Positions 15,938 to 25,563 of a stretch of DNA of 64,000 bases are shown here, in pieces. The stretch comes from Magnetaquiglobus sp039908105 (GTDB taxonomy: Bacteria; Pseudomonadota; Magnetococcia; Magnetococcales; Magnetaquicoccaceae), in the NCBI GenBank assembly GCA_039908105.1, contig JAMOBI010000003.1, forward strand, positions 1 to 64,000. The letters run 5' to 3'. The notes under the pieces were generated by a model, which saw only the letters and a list, made by a program, of their open reading frames with translations, searched no databases and was not told the DNA's origin. The first letter of the stretch is position 1. Each line of letters starts with the position of its first letter. The translations under genes and the position numbers were made by a program.

Positions 15938-18900
15938 CCACGCGCCCGGTACTCGTCTGGCCGGGTGAGGTGTGCGACTCCCGGTTGCGGCTTTCGTTGT
16001 GGCCCGATGATCTGGATCTGCCGGTCTTCGTGGCCCGGCATCTCTATTTCATCGCCGTGAACGAGCCGTTGACCGCGACCGAGCGGGATCGGCTCGCCGC
16101 ACTCTTGAACGCCCAGCCGCGAGAACTGGCGCTGCATCGTTTTGTTTCACCCCCTTTGGTGGTGATTCCACGCTTCGGCTCGATCTCGCCATGGTCCACC
16201 AAGGCAACCGAGATTGCCCGCGGTTGCGGTTTGACCGGGGTGACGCGCGTGGAACGCGGCGTGCTGCACGACTTCGGCGACCAACGGGTCAACCGGGCGC
16301 AACGCGAACGGTTGATGCCGCTCCTTCACGATCGCATGACCCAGTCGGTGTGCAGCGATCTGGTCGAGGCCATGGGACTTTTTGCCCACGGCGAGGCCCG
16401 ACCGCTTGTCCATGTGCCGGTGGCCGATCTGGAACGGGTCAACGTTGAGCTGGGATTGGCGCTTTCGCCTGAGGAGATCCGCTATCTGGCCGAACATTTC
16501 ACCAAAGTGGGGCGCGATCCGACCGATGTGGAGCTGATGATGTTCGCCCAGGCCAACTCCGAGCACTGCCGGCACAAGATCTTCAATGCCGCCTGGGTGA
16601 TCGATGGCCGGGAGCAGAAAGAGACTTTATTCGGCATGATTCGCGAAAGCGAGGCCAAAACCCCGGATCCGGCGCTCTCGGCCTATCGGGACAACGCCGC
16701 CGTGATGCGCGGTGGAGTCGGCGAGCGGTTTGTGCCGGATGAAAACGGTCTGTATGGCGCAACGCCGACCGATCTGCATGTGTTGATGAAGGTGGAAACC
16801 CACAACCATCCGACCGCGATTGCGCCGTTTCCGGGTGCAGCCACCGGGTCGGGCGGGGAGATCCGCGACGAGGGGGCCACTGGGCGCGGTTCGCGTCCCA
16901 AGGCCGGGTTGTGCGGCTTTTCGGTCTCCAATCTGCTGCTGCCGGATGCGATCCGTCCGTGGGAGGAGCCTTATGGCAAGCCGGAGCGGATCGTCTCGGC
17001 ACTGGAGATCATGCTCGAAGGCCCCCTGGGTGCCGCAGCCTTCAACAACGAGTTCGGACGCCCGAATCTTTCCGGCTATTTTCGCAGCTTCGAGCAGAAG
17101 GTGGCCGGCGAGGTGCGTGGCTATCACAAGCCGATCATGGTGGCCGGCGGTCTCGGCTCCATCCAACCCGAACAGATCGAAAAACTTCCTCTGCCGCCCG
17201 GCGCGTTGGTGATCCAGATCGGTGGACCGGCGATGCTGATCGGTCTGGGCGGTGGGGCCGCCTCGTCGCAGGCCAGTGGCGCCTCGCACGCGGAGCTCGA
17301 TTTCGCCTCGGTGCAGCGCGAAAACGCTGAAATGCAGCGCCGCTGCCAGGAGGTGATCAACGCCTGTATCCATCTGGGTACCGATAATCCGATTCTCTCG
17401 ATCCACGATGTGGGCGCGGGCGGGTTGTCGAATGCGGTGCCGGAACTGCTGCACGGCGGCGGGGTGGGCGGTCGGCTCGATCTGGCCAATGTCCCGAACG
17501 ACGATCCGTCCATGTCGCCGATGGAGGTGTGGTGCAACGAGGCTCAGGAGCGCTACGTACTGGCCATTGCGGCGGAGAATCGGGCGCGGTTCGAGAGCTT
17601 TTGTGCGCGTGAGCGTTGCCCGTTTCGGGTGCTGGGCGTGGCCACGGAGGAGCCGGTGCTGCTGTTGGAGGACAGCCGCACCCGCGAGGTGGCAATCGAC
17701 CTGCCGATGGAGGTGCTGCTCGGCAAGCCGCCGCGCATGCTGCGCAATACCCGTCTGCGCACCCCGCTGCGCATGTCGTTCGATACCCGCGAGATCGATC
17801 TGGTGGAGGCAGCCGAACGGGTGTTGCGGCTGCCGACGGTGGCTGACAAGGGGTTTTTGATCACCATCGGCGATCGAACCGTGACCGGACTGGTGCATCG
17901 CGATCAGATGGTCGGACCGTGGCAGGTGGCGGTGGCCGATGCGGCGGTGACCCTGCGTGATTATCGGGGGTTTGCCGGCGAGGCGATGGCCATGGGCGAG
18001 CGCACCCCGGTGGCGTTGCTCGATCCGGCGGCCTCGGCCCGTCTGGCCGTGGGCGAGGCGTTGACCAATCTGCTCTCCGCACCGGTGAAGTCGCTGGAGG
18101 GCGTCAAGTTGTCGGCCAACTGGATGGCCGCAGCCTCCCATCCGGGTGAGGATGCCGCTCTGTTTGCCGCCGTGCGTGCCGTGGGTCAGGAGCTTTGTCC
18201 GGCATTGGGTGTTGGCATCCCGGTGGGCAAGGATTCGCTCTCCATGAAGACCGTCTGGCGCGAGCAGGGGGTGGAGAGAGCGGTGACCGCGCCGGTTTCG
18301 TTGATCGTCTCCGCCTTTGCGGTGGTCGAGGATGTGCGCGGTGCGCTGACCCCGCAACTGCGTCTGAATGGTGGTCCGACCGATCTGTTACTCATTGATC
18401 TCGGACGTGGGCGCGACCGGTTGGGTGGATCGGCCTTGGCGCAGGTGTTCAGGCAGATGGGGGACGAACCCCCGGATCTGGACGATCCGGTGGCGTTTCG
18501 GAATTTCTTCAATGAAATGCGTGCGCTGGCCGATGAAGGTAGCATCTTGAGCTATCACGATCGTTCGGATGGCGGGCTGTTCGTCACCCTGGTGGAGATG
18601 GCCTTCGCAGGTGGTTGTGGGTTGGAGATCGAGCTTGACGGCCTGGGTCGCGATACCCTGGCTGCGCTGTTTGCCGAGGAGTTGGGTGCGGTGGTGCAGG
18701 TGCGGCGCGAGCATTTGCATGCCGTGCGTGAGCGTTTCACCCGTCACGGTTTGATGGCGGTGCGCGTCGGCGAGCCGGTGAAGGGCCGGCGGTTGCGTTT
18801 CAAGCGCGCCGGAATGGAGTTTTTGAACGGCGATCGGATCCGCTATCGCCGGTTGTGGTCCGAGACCGGTTGGCGGATTCGGGCGTTGCGCGATGATTCG

Positions 18901-19770
18901 GCGTGTGCGCGTCAGGAGTACGATGGACTGCTCGATGCCGAGGATCCGGGGTTGTCGGTGCGTCTGCCGCAGGGCGGCATTGAGGCACCGATGATCAATG
19001 TGGGTGCACGGCCTGGGGTGTTGATCCTGCGCGAGCAGGGGGTGAACGGTCACGTCGAGATGGCGGCGGCCTTTGATGCGGCGGGGTTTGCTGCCGTGGA
19101 TGCCAGCATGACCGATCTGGTCAGCGGACGGGTTCGGCTGGAGGATTTTCGCGGGCTTGCGGCCTGCGGGGGCTTCTCGTATGGCGATGTGTTGGGTGCT
19201 GGTCAGGGGTGGGCACGCTCGATCCTTTTCAATGAGACGCTGCGTGAGGCGTTCCGGCTGTTCTTCCACCGTCCGGACACCTTTGCGCTGGGGGTGTGCA
19301 ACGGCTGTCAGATGATGAGCACGCTGGCCGAATTGATCCCTGGCGCCGAAGGGTGGCCCCATTTCGTGCGTAATCGCAGTGGTCGTTTCGAGGCGCGGGT
19401 GGCGTTGGTTGAGATCGGTGTTTCGGCCTCCGTGCTTCTGGCCGGCATGGAAGGTGCACGTCTGCTGGTACCCTGTGCGCACGGCGAAGGGCGTGCTTCG
19501 GTGCGTTTGACCGATGCACGCCGGGTGGCCTTGCGTTATGTGGACAACCGTGGCAACGTTATCGAAACTTATCCCGCCAATCCCAACGGTTCGCCCTCCG
19601 GAATCGCCGGTGTGACCAGTTTGGATGGGCGTGTGACCATCATGATGCCGCATCCCGAGCGGGTGTTTCGTTGGGTTCAGCACTCCTGGAGGCCGGAGCA
19701 GGCGCAAGGCGATGTTGCTCCCTGGGCGCGGATGTTTGCCAATGCGCGCCGGTGGTTGGATGGGATTTAA
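15934..19770 (+). CDS. purL: Phosphoribosylformylglycinamidine synthase, large single-chain form
   Basis: Converts FGAR to FGAM with glutamine as nitrogen donor. At 1278 residues this is the long PurL: N-terminal PurS-like domain, two AIR-synthase-like ATP domains (QANSEHCRHKIFNAAW, KVETHNHPTAIAPFPGAATG, GVGIPVGKDSLSMKT) and a C-terminal class I glutaminase. In the glutaminase GVCNGCQMMS holds the catalytic Cys, and PHPERVF the His-Glu pair. The start overlaps purC by 4 bp. Many alphaproteobacteria encode separate PurS, PurQ and small PurL, so the fused form is a lineage marker or was acquired. Its TAA stop lies in the terminal repeat of element E8. Confidence 0.97.
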   Translation: MTTRPVLVWPGEVCDSRLRLSLWPDDLDLPVFVARHLYFIAVNEPLTATERDRLAALLNAQPRELALHRFVSPPLVVIPRFGSISPWSTKATEIARGCGLTGVTRVERGVLHDFGDQRVNRAQRERLMPLLHDRMTQSVCSDLVEAMGLFAHGEARPLVHVPVADLERVNVELGLALSPEEIRYLAEHFTKVGRDPTDVELMMFAQANSEHCRHKIFNAAWVIDGREQKETLFGMIRESEAKTPDPALSAYRDNAAVMRGGVGERFVPDENGLYGATPTDLHVLMKVETHNHPTAIAPFPGAATGSGGEIRDEGATGRGSRPKAGLCGFSVSNLLLPDAIRPWEEPYGKPERIVSALEIMLEGPLGAAAFNNEFGRPNLSGYFRSFEQKVAGEVRGYHKPIMVAGGLGSIQPEQIEKLPLPPGALVIQIGGPAMLIGLGGGAASSQASGASHAELDFASVQRENAEMQRRCQEVINACIHLGTDNPILSIHDVGAGGLSNAVPELLHGGGVGGRLDLANVPNDDPSMSPMEVWCNEAQERYVLAIAAENRARFESFCARERCPFRVLGVATEEPVLLLEDSRTREVAIDLPMEVLLGKPPRMLRNTRLRTPLRMSFDTREIDLVEAAERVLRLPTVADKGFLITIGDRTVTGLVHRDQMVGPWQVAVADAAVTLRDYRGFAGEAMAMGERTPVALLDPAASARLAVGEALTNLLSAPVKSLEGVKLSANWMAAASHPGEDAALFAAVRAVGQELCPALGVGIPVGKDSLSMKTVWREQGVERAVTAPVSLIVSAFAVVEDVRGALTPQLRLNGGPTDLLLIDLGRGRDRLGGSALAQVFRQMGDEPPDLDDPVAFRNFFNEMRALADEGSILSYHDRSDGGLFVTLVEMAFAGGCGLEIELDGLGRDTLAALFAEELGAVVQVRREHLHAVRERFTRHGLMAVRVGEPVKGRRLRFKRAGMEFLNGDRIRYRRLWSETGWRIRALRDDSACARQEYDGLLDAEDPGLSVRLPQGGIEAPMINVGARPGVLILREQGVNGHVEMAAAFDAAGFAAVDASMTDLVSGRVRLEDFRGLAACGGFSYGDVLGAGQGWARSILFNETLREAFRLFFHRPDTFALGVCNGCQMMSTLAELIPGAEGWPHFVRNRSGRFEARVALVEIGVSASVLLAGMEGARLLVPCAHGEGRASVRLTDARRVALRYVDNRGNVIETYPANPNGSPSGIAGVTSLDGRVTIMMPHPERVFRWVQHSWRPEQAQGDVAPWARMFANARRWLDGI

Positions 19771-20050
19771 ACTGCACTTGGCTTGGTTTGGAATGTATGA
19801 ACCGCAACCAGCTTGGAATGTGTGGTTTTTATTAGTGAAAAAAAAGAGAGGGTCTGGGAGATTCATCTCCCAGGGTTTTGCTTTTGACTTTAGCGCGCTC
19901 TTCAAAAGAAGCATTTTTCGCGAATTTTCTAGAAAAATGCGCCGCGTGCCGCCATCCGTGGAGTCGTTTTTTGCCTTTTGGAAACGACTCCCGCATCTTG
20001 CATGCGCCCTTGCGGGAAATGACGCTTCTGAAGAATGGTTGCAGTATACT
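19768..20050 (+). repeat. Intergenic hairpin element, copy E8 with duplicated left end
   Basis: Starts TAAACTGCACTTGGCTTGG at the purL stop, then a second left end AACCGCAACCAGCTTGG, A-tract, CTGGGAG hairpin, GCATTTTTCGC hairpin, a variable stem of the GTCGTTT...AAACGAC class, and a diverged right end similar to E2. Confidence 0.85.
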
Positions 20051-20198
20051 TTGAGATAATTACACGGATACGGGGGGCGGAGGCGCTGTTTGCCTCTGCG
20101 GGAACTTTGAGTTCCACGGTCTCCTGGAACGATTCGGATTTTTGAATCGTCATCGAATCGGAATGATTGGTCGTACTTGAGAATGGCGGGTGAAAGCC

Positions 20199-20810
20199 AT
20201 GGAAGAACAAGAAGTTGAAATGATCGACGAGGAGGCGCCCAAGCCGGGGAAGAAGAAGCTTCTTCTTTTGGGCGGCGGGGCGATCGCCTTGGTGCTGCTG
20301 TTGGGCGGTGGTTGGCTGTTTTACAACAAACTCGGCGCCATCAAGGGCTCGTCCGAGGCCGAACAGGCGCATCGCGAGGCGACCGAGGCTGAAAAGAAAT
20401 TCCGCCTGCCGCTCAAGGTGCCGGCTGGTATTGAGGGTCCGGAACCGCCGCCGGTCACTCTGGCGCGCGATGGGGTGAGTGTTGACCAATTGGCGCTTTT
20501 CATCCTGGAGAGTGGCGAGCGGCGCGTGCAGGGTCGGGTGTTCAATCATGGCAAACTGCCGTTGATCTCTGCCCGTGTGAACATCGAATTCCTGGGCAAC
20601 GCCGGCGAAGTGCTCACCGCGCGCCCGGTCAATCCGTTGGTGGTCTCGGGAGGCATCTTCGGTGATCAATCGGAACTCCTCGCTGCAGGGGCAGGACGCA
20701 ACTTCCTGATCACCACCGACGATCTGCCGGCCAACTGGAACGGCAAACTCTCGGCCAAGGTGATGGGTGCGCAATTCGGGCACCCGGTGGTCGAGGAAGC
20801 GCAACGATGA
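20199..20810 (+). CDS. DUF3426-like single-pass membrane protein
   Basis: About 203 residues. An acidic then Lys-rich cytoplasmic N-terminus is followed by one helix (LLLLGGGAIALVLLLGGGWLF, about 20-42), a short coil and a C-terminal beta domain from about residue 90 (RRVQGRVFNHGKLPLISARV) that resembles the DUF3426 domain of proteobacterial zinc-ribbon/DUF3426 proteins. The N-terminal zinc ribbon of that family is missing. A GTG at 20190 is an alternative start. It is the first of four genes joined by 1-4 bp overlaps (maf, histidine kinase, response regulator), so it is probably functionally linked to that signalling pair. Confidence 0.65.
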   Translation: MEEQEVEMIDEEAPKPGKKKLLLLGGGAIALVLLLGGGWLFYNKLGAIKGSSEAEQAHREATEAEKKFRLPLKVPAGIEGPEPPPVTLARDGVSVDQLALFILESGERRVQGRVFNHGKLPLISARVNIEFLGNAGEVLTARPVNPLVVSGGIFGDQSELLAAGAGRNFLITTDDLPANWNGKLSAKVMGAQFGHPVVEEAQR

Positions 20811-21394
20811 GGCTGGCCGCACCCCTCGTGCTGGCTTCGACCTCGATTTACCGCCGTCAACTCCTGGAGCGGTTGGGCATCCCCTTTGAGGTGGCTTCCC
20901 CGGCGACCGACGAAACCCCGCTCCCGAATGAAACCCCGGAAGCCCTGGTACGGCGTCTGGCCGAGGCCAAGGCCCGTTCAGTGGCCGGACGCCATCCCGG
21001 CGCGGTGGTGATCGCCTCGGATCAGGTGGCGGTGATCGACGGCCAGATTATCGGCAAACCGGGCAGTGCCGAGAAGAACGCCGAGCAGCTGCGTTTGGCC
21101 TCAAACCGCGCGGTGACCTTTTATAATGGTCTGGCGCTGCGCTCCCCGGTGGAGCCTTGCCTGCAACTGGAACTCGTTTTGTTTCGGGTCCACTTCCGCC
21201 CGTTGAGCGAGTCGACCATTCAACGCTACATCGAGCGCGATCGGGCGTTCGACTGTGCCGGCGGTTTCAAATCCGAACAACTGGGCATCGCGCTCTTCTC
21301 CAGCATGGAGGGGGAGGATCCCACCGCCTTGATGGGACTGCCGCTGATCGCTTTGACCGGCATGCTGGATCGGATCGGGATGCCGGTGGTGTGA
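20807..21394 (+). CDS. yceF: Maf-family nucleotide pyrophosphatase, YceF type
   Basis: House-cleaning pyrophosphatase; the YceF subgroup hydrolyses 7-methyl-GTP. 195 residues. Motifs: LASTSIYRRQLLERL at the N-terminus, TDETP, IASDQVAV with the catalytic Asp, GKPGS and FDCAGGFKSEQLGIAL, which matches the YceF rather than the dTTPase (YhdE) signature. Overlaps the preceding gene by 4 bp (ATGA) and the following kinase by 4 bp (GTGA). Confidence 0.92.
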   Translation: MRLAAPLVLASTSIYRRQLLERLGIPFEVASPATDETPLPNETPEALVRRLAEAKARSVAGRHPGAVVIASDQVAVIDGQIIGKPGSAEKNAEQLRLASNRAVTFYNGLALRSPVEPCLQLELVLFRVHFRPLSESTIQRYIERDRAFDCAGGFKSEQLGIALFSSMEGEDPTALMGLPLIALTGMLDRIGMPVV

Positions 21395-23400
21395 AGATAC
21401 AGCGGTTCATTCGACTGTTGATCTGGCGAATTGCTCGCTGGCGGCAGACACTCTCCCTGACCGTGCAGGTGCTGCTGGTCACCGGCGCGTTTGGTGCCCT
21501 CTTCTGGTTTTTTCAGGGCGAATCCCACGCCAGACACATGCGGACCGTGGTGCAGGAGTATCTCCTGACCGAGATGCGCCGCGACGCTCAGATCGACTGG
21601 GTGCGGCTCGATGAGCGGCTGCGCGCCCAGGAGCGGGTGGCGCGCTGGCTGGTCGAGCGGGTGGAGTTTGTCGAGGAGATCGGGCTGCGCGAGAACGTGG
21701 GATGGGGCGCTTCGGAGGCCGGGAGTGCGAGTCAGGATGTCGAGATGGAGGTTTCCGAGAGCCTCTCCGTCTGGCTGCCGATGCAGCGCGTGGCGCGCGA
21801 ATTGGGCTATGGCGTGCATGGGCTGGTGACCGATGGCCAGGGACGCGCACGCGCCTTTGTCAATGCGCGCGACAAACAACCGCCCGGCGTGGCGGTGTTG
21901 CCGTTCGCCCAGGCCTGTCTGGCCCACGAGGCCAGGAGCGCGGTGCGTTTCGATCGAGGGCGTCCTTTTTATCTGACCTGCGCCGATCTGCACCATGCCG
22001 ATGGTCGAGCGCGGGCACTGTTGGTGTTGATCGCCCCGTTGGATGACGATTTTCTGCAATCCTTCCATGCGGAACGTTATCAGGATGGCATTCTGGTCTT
22101 TTTCGACGAAGCCGGCGAGCGGGTGGTGGCCAGCAGCCGTCCCGAGCGGATCGCGACCGATACCCCCCTTGGCGGTCTGCATGGCGATTACCTGATTTTT
22201 GGCAAGGAGATCGGTGCTGACTCGTATTCGGCGGCCATGTTCATCCGTTTTGCCGGCTTGTTGCCCAAGGAGCGGCTGGAGGAGATGACCGGCGCTCTGG
22301 TCGGTGGAGTGCGGGGTGAGTGGGCTGCGGGACTCTTGTTGTTGATCGCGCTGTTCGTTGGTATTATTTACTGGCTGGGGCGGTTGATGCGTTCGGTCAC
22401 CAGACAGATGGTGGTGTTTGCCCGGCAAAGGCTCAATCTGACCGTCTCTTCGGCGGCGCCCGGCAACGCCCTGCAACAACTGCTTGAGCAGTTCGAGATC
22501 CTCACCCATCAGATCGGCGAGACCCGGGCCCGCGAGGCCGAAGCCACGGCACGGCTGGAGCAGAGCAACCGCGCGCTCGAATCCTCTCTGACCATGCTCA
22601 AAAGAACCCATGCACAGCTTTTGTCTTCGGAGAAGATGGCCGCGCTTGGCGGACTGGTCGCCGGAGTTGCCCACGAGATCAATACCCCGGTTGGCATTGG
22701 TGTCACCGCAGCCTCGTTTTTAGAGAGCCGCACGCGAGAATGCCGCAACCGTTACACCGAAGGAGCGCTGTCGCGTGCCGATCTGGAGAGCTATTTTCAG
22801 GATGCCGGCGAGTCGGCGGCGATGATCCTCTCCAATCTGTTGCGTGCTGCCGAGTTGGTGCGCGGCTTCAAACAGGTGGCGGTGGATACCAGCAGCGAGG
22901 CGTGTCGCACCTTTGATTTCGCCACCCTGATCCGGCAGATCCTGCAAAGCCTTCACCCCCGTTTGAAGAAGACCCCGCATCAGGTCACGGTGCGCTGTCC
23001 GGAGGGGTTGAGCCATTTTGGTCGACCCGATGTTTTTTCCCAGATCATCGCCAATTTTGTGATAAATTCGCTGCTGCACGGCTTTGCCGATGATCGTGCC
23101 GGAGAGATCGTCATTGAGGTTGACTCCTTGGAAGATCGGATTCGTTTGCACTACGCCGATGATGGTCGGGGAATGGAGGAGTCGGCGCGTATCCGGATCT
23201 TCGAGCCGTTCTTCACCACGGCGCGCCACAAGGGGGGGAGCGGTCTGGGGATGCATATCGTGTTCAATCTGGTCACCGGACCCCTGTCCGGGGAGATCGA
23301 GTGTCACTCAGCGCCCGGTGAGGGGACAGCCTTCACGATCACCTTCCCGGTTCGCAAGGAGAGTACGCAATCGATGGATGAGGAGCAGAAGGAGTCGTGA
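21391..23400 (+). CDS. Membrane sensor histidine kinase
   Basis: 669 residues. N-terminal helix near residues 22-42 (LTVQVLLVTGAFGALFWFF), a periplasmic sensor domain of about 270 residues with no recognised fold, a second helix near 310-330 (AAGLLLLIALFVGIIYWLG), a coiled coil, then HisKA with the phospho-acceptor His near 428 (GVAHEINTPVGIG) and HATPase_c (IANFVINSLLHG, YADDGRGM, GGSGLGMHIV). The H-box form NTPVG and the missing tight N-box are typical of kinases paired with DUF3369 regulators. A GTG start overlapping the maf stop is needed for the full N-terminal helix. Coupled to the response regulator by a 1-bp overlap. Confidence 0.9.
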   Translation: MKIQRFIRLLIWRIARWRQTLSLTVQVLLVTGAFGALFWFFQGESHARHMRTVVQEYLLTEMRRDAQIDWVRLDERLRAQERVARWLVERVEFVEEIGLRENVGWGASEAGSASQDVEMEVSESLSVWLPMQRVARELGYGVHGLVTDGQGRARAFVNARDKQPPGVAVLPFAQACLAHEARSAVRFDRGRPFYLTCADLHHADGRARALLVLIAPLDDDFLQSFHAERYQDGILVFFDEAGERVVASSRPERIATDTPLGGLHGDYLIFGKEIGADSYSAAMFIRFAGLLPKERLEEMTGALVGGVRGEWAAGLLLLIALFVGIIYWLGRLMRSVTRQMVVFARQRLNLTVSSAAPGNALQQLLEQFEILTHQIGETRAREAEATARLEQSNRALESSLTMLKRTHAQLLSSEKMAALGGLVAGVAHEINTPVGIGVTAASFLESRTRECRNRYTEGALSRADLESYFQDAGESAAMILSNLLRAAELVRGFKQVAVDTSSEACRTFDFATLIRQILQSLHPRLKKTPHQVTVRCPEGLSHFGRPDVFSQIIANFVINSLLHGFADDRAGEIVIEVDSLEDRIRLHYADDGRGMEESARIRIFEPFFTTARHKGGSGLGMHIVFNLVTGPLSGEIECHSAPGEGTAFTITFPVRKESTQSMDEEQKES

Positions 23401-24422
23401 TGAGCGATCTGCTGTTTGCGGAGGATGGCCGGAAGCCCGCTTTGGGTGGTGCGACCCGGACGGAGCGGTTGCCGGAACCGTCCCGCTGGAAATTGATGAT
23501 CATCGATGACGACCCGGACGTGCACACCTTGAGTACCCTGGTGCTGCGCACGTTTCGGTTCGAGGGCAGGGGGTTGGAATTTTTGCATGGCTATTCGCGC
23601 GTGGATGCCGAACGGTTGATGTGCGAGCACCCGGATACCGCCGTGTTGTTGTTGGATGTGGTGATGGAGAGCGATCAGGCTGGCCTTGAGGTGGTACGGT
23701 TCATTCGCGAAACCTTGCGGAATCGTTTTGTGCGCATCATCCTGCGCACCGGTCAGCCGGGTCATGCGCCGGAACAACGGGTGATCCTTGATTACGACAT
23801 CAACGATTACAAGGAGAAGACCGACCTGACCGACATCCGCCTGACCACGGCGGTGATCACCGCGTTGCGCTCCTACCGCGACATGATGGTGATCGAACAG
23901 AATCGGCAGGGGTTGCAGAAGATCATCCAGGCCACCGGCAGCCTGTTTGAGCCGCGTTCGATCCGCAAACTGGCCAATGGCGTCCTGACACAGCTGGTGT
24001 CGATCCTCGGCTTGGACGAGAGCGCACTGTATGCCCAGGCCTCGGGATTCGCGGTCAATGGGGATTCCGGGCGGTTGCTGCTCTACGCCGGCACCGGGCG
24101 TTTCGTCGATCGGATCGGGGAGCCGGTCGAGGCGGTGGTTGATGGCGATACGCTGGCGTTGGTCCATCGTGCCATGGAGCAACGGGAGAGTCTGTTCGAC
24201 GACGATCGCTTCGTGGGCTACTTCCGCACTGGGCAGGGTTCGGTGAATCTGCTCTACCTGCGGGGGATCGGTCCGTTTTGCGAGTGGGATCGCGAACTGA
24301 TCCGGCTCTATTCGAGCAATGTGGGGTTGGCGTTCGATCATGTGCTGCTCAATCGGGAGATTTTTGGCGCGTTGGGTCGGGGTGAGCCGGTGGCGATGAA
24401 AGAGATTTTTGCTGATCACTAA
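23400..24422 (+). CDS. Response regulator with DUF3369 output domain
   Basis: 340 residues: receiver domain (about 30-150) with acidic pair MIIDDDPD, phospho-acceptor Asp in LLLDVVMES near 86, and a Lys in DYKEKTDL; then a GAF-like DUF3369 domain to the end. There is no DNA-binding or enzyme motif, so output is probably by protein-protein interaction or ligand sensing. ATG at 23400 is preceded by AAGGAG; a GTG codon one step upstream is an alternative. Partner of the preceding histidine kinase. Its TAA stop (24420-24422) is built from the first bases of element E9. Confidence 0.88.
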   Translation: MSDLLFAEDGRKPALGGATRTERLPEPSRWKLMIIDDDPDVHTLSTLVLRTFRFEGRGLEFLHGYSRVDAERLMCEHPDTAVLLLDVVMESDQAGLEVVRFIRETLRNRFVRIILRTGQPGHAPEQRVILDYDINDYKEKTDLTDIRLTTAVITALRSYRDMMVIEQNRQGLQKIIQATGSLFEPRSIRKLANGVLTQLVSILGLDESALYAQASGFAVNGDSGRLLLYAGTGRFVDRIGEPVEAVVDGDTLALVHRAMEQRESLFDDDRFVGYFRTGQGSVNLLYLRGIGPFCEWDRELIRLYSSNVGLAFDHVLLNREIFGALGRGEPVAMKEIFADH

Positions 24423-24660
24423 ACCGCACCCAGCTTGGAATGTGTCGTTTTTACTGGTAAGAAAAAAGAGAGGGTCTGGGAGATTCATCTCCCAGGGTTT
24501 TGCTTTTGACTTTAGCGCGCTCTTCAAAAGAAGCATTTTTTGCGAAAAATACGCCGCGCGCCGCCTTCGCGGGAGTCGTTTTTTGTTTTTTGGAAACGAC
24601 TCCCGCATCTTGCACACAAGCCTTGCGAAAAACGACGCATCCCAAAACAGGTGCGGTTTA
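24420..24660 (+). mobile_element. Intergenic hairpin element, copy E9 (reference full-length copy)
   Basis: The cleanest complete copy, 241 bp from TAAACCGCACCCAGCTTGG to the inverted end GGTGCGGTTTA, so a TA dinucleotide lies at each outer edge. The left 25 bases and the reverse complement of the right 25 bases match at about 20 positions. Inside are the A-tract, GAGAGGGTCTGGGAG, hairpin 1 (CTGGGAG/CTCCCAG), a shortened hairpin 2 and variable stem GCGGGAGTCGTTT (24569-24581) with AAACGACTCCCGC (24594-24606). There is no ORF of its own. Confidence 0.88.
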
Positions 24661-24705
24661 AAGAAGGGTGCTGGGAGCTGTCGGGATGGAATCAGGGGGG
24701 CAGGG

Positions 24706-25545
24706 ATGAGCGATCGGGAAGCCGAACTGCGGTTCGTGAGCGCCGAGTGGCTGCTGGAGCGGTTGAATGGCTCGGAGTGGCGACTGGTGCAGGTGGGTGG
24801 GGAGAGCCATTATCCGCGTTTGCACCTGCCGGGTGCTCAGCTGGTGACCTATGCCGAGTTCACCACCCAGCGTGACGGTTTGCCGGCCATGCGTCCCGAA
24901 CCTGCGGATCTGGTGCGCCTGTTCGGTCGGCTCGGCATTGGCAATCGCACGCCGGTGGTGGTCTACGATCTGGTGGGCGGCACCGATGCGGCCCGCTTCG
25001 CCTGGTCGCTGGCCTGCGCCGGTCATGAGGGGGAATGCGCCTTGCTCGATGGTGGATTGCCGCTCTGGTATCAGCGGCAGTTGCCCCTGAATGTGGCCAT
25101 TCCACAGGTCGAGCCGGCCCTGTTCACACCGCGTCCGGTCGAAACCTGGGAAGCCGAACGCGAACGGGTGCTCGAGGTGATCGCCCATCATCAGACCGGG
25201 GTGCTGCTCGATTGCCGCTCGCGCAACGAATATCTCGGCCAGACCTTGCGCGGACCGCGCGGTCATCTGCCGGGTGCGGTGCATCTCGACTGGATCGAAA
25301 CCCTGGTGGGGCGTCAGGATCCGCGCCTGCAACCGATTGAGGCGCTGCAAGCGCTTTTTGGCTCGATCGGCCTGGATGACCCGAAACGCGAGGTGATTGT
25401 CTATTGCGAAACCGGTCATCGTGCCTCGCACACTTGGGCGTTGTTGCGTCATCTCGGCTGGGAACAGGTGCGGCTGTTCGATGGCTCCATGGCCGAGTGG
25501 CGTTTGTACGATCTGCCGGTGATCGCCGGCGACTCTCCACGATAA
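24706..25545 (+). CDS. Tandem-rhodanese sulfurtransferase (thiosulfate/3-mercaptopyruvate type)
   Basis: 279 residues with two rhodanese domains (about 10-125 and 150-275). The first domain is inactive; the second carries the catalytic Cys near 234 in YCETGHRASH and the CxxGxRA loop. The ribosome site is the G-rich stretch before ATG 24706; the frame is open upstream only because it reads through element E9. The loop CETGHRA is neither the classic CRKGVTA of thiosulfate sulfurtransferase nor CGSGVTA of mercaptopyruvate sulfurtransferase, so substrate preference is open. Confidence 0.88.
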   Translation: MSDREAELRFVSAEWLLERLNGSEWRLVQVGGESHYPRLHLPGAQLVTYAEFTTQRDGLPAMRPEPADLVRLFGRLGIGNRTPVVVYDLVGGTDAARFAWSLACAGHEGECALLDGGLPLWYQRQLPLNVAIPQVEPALFTPRPVETWEAERERVLEVIAHHQTGVLLDCRSRNEYLGQTLRGPRGHLPGAVHLDWIETLVGRQDPRLQPIEALQALFGSIGLDDPKREVIVYCETGHRASHTWALLRHLGWEQVRLFDGSMAEWRLYDLPVIAGDSPR

Positions 25546-25563
25546 TCATCTTCGAGGCACGTC

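Noticed and set aside
16627..18357. Minus-strand ORF of 576 codons opposite purL
   Set aside because: His/Gln/Arg-rich composition and no ribosome site; purL on the other strand is unmistakable.
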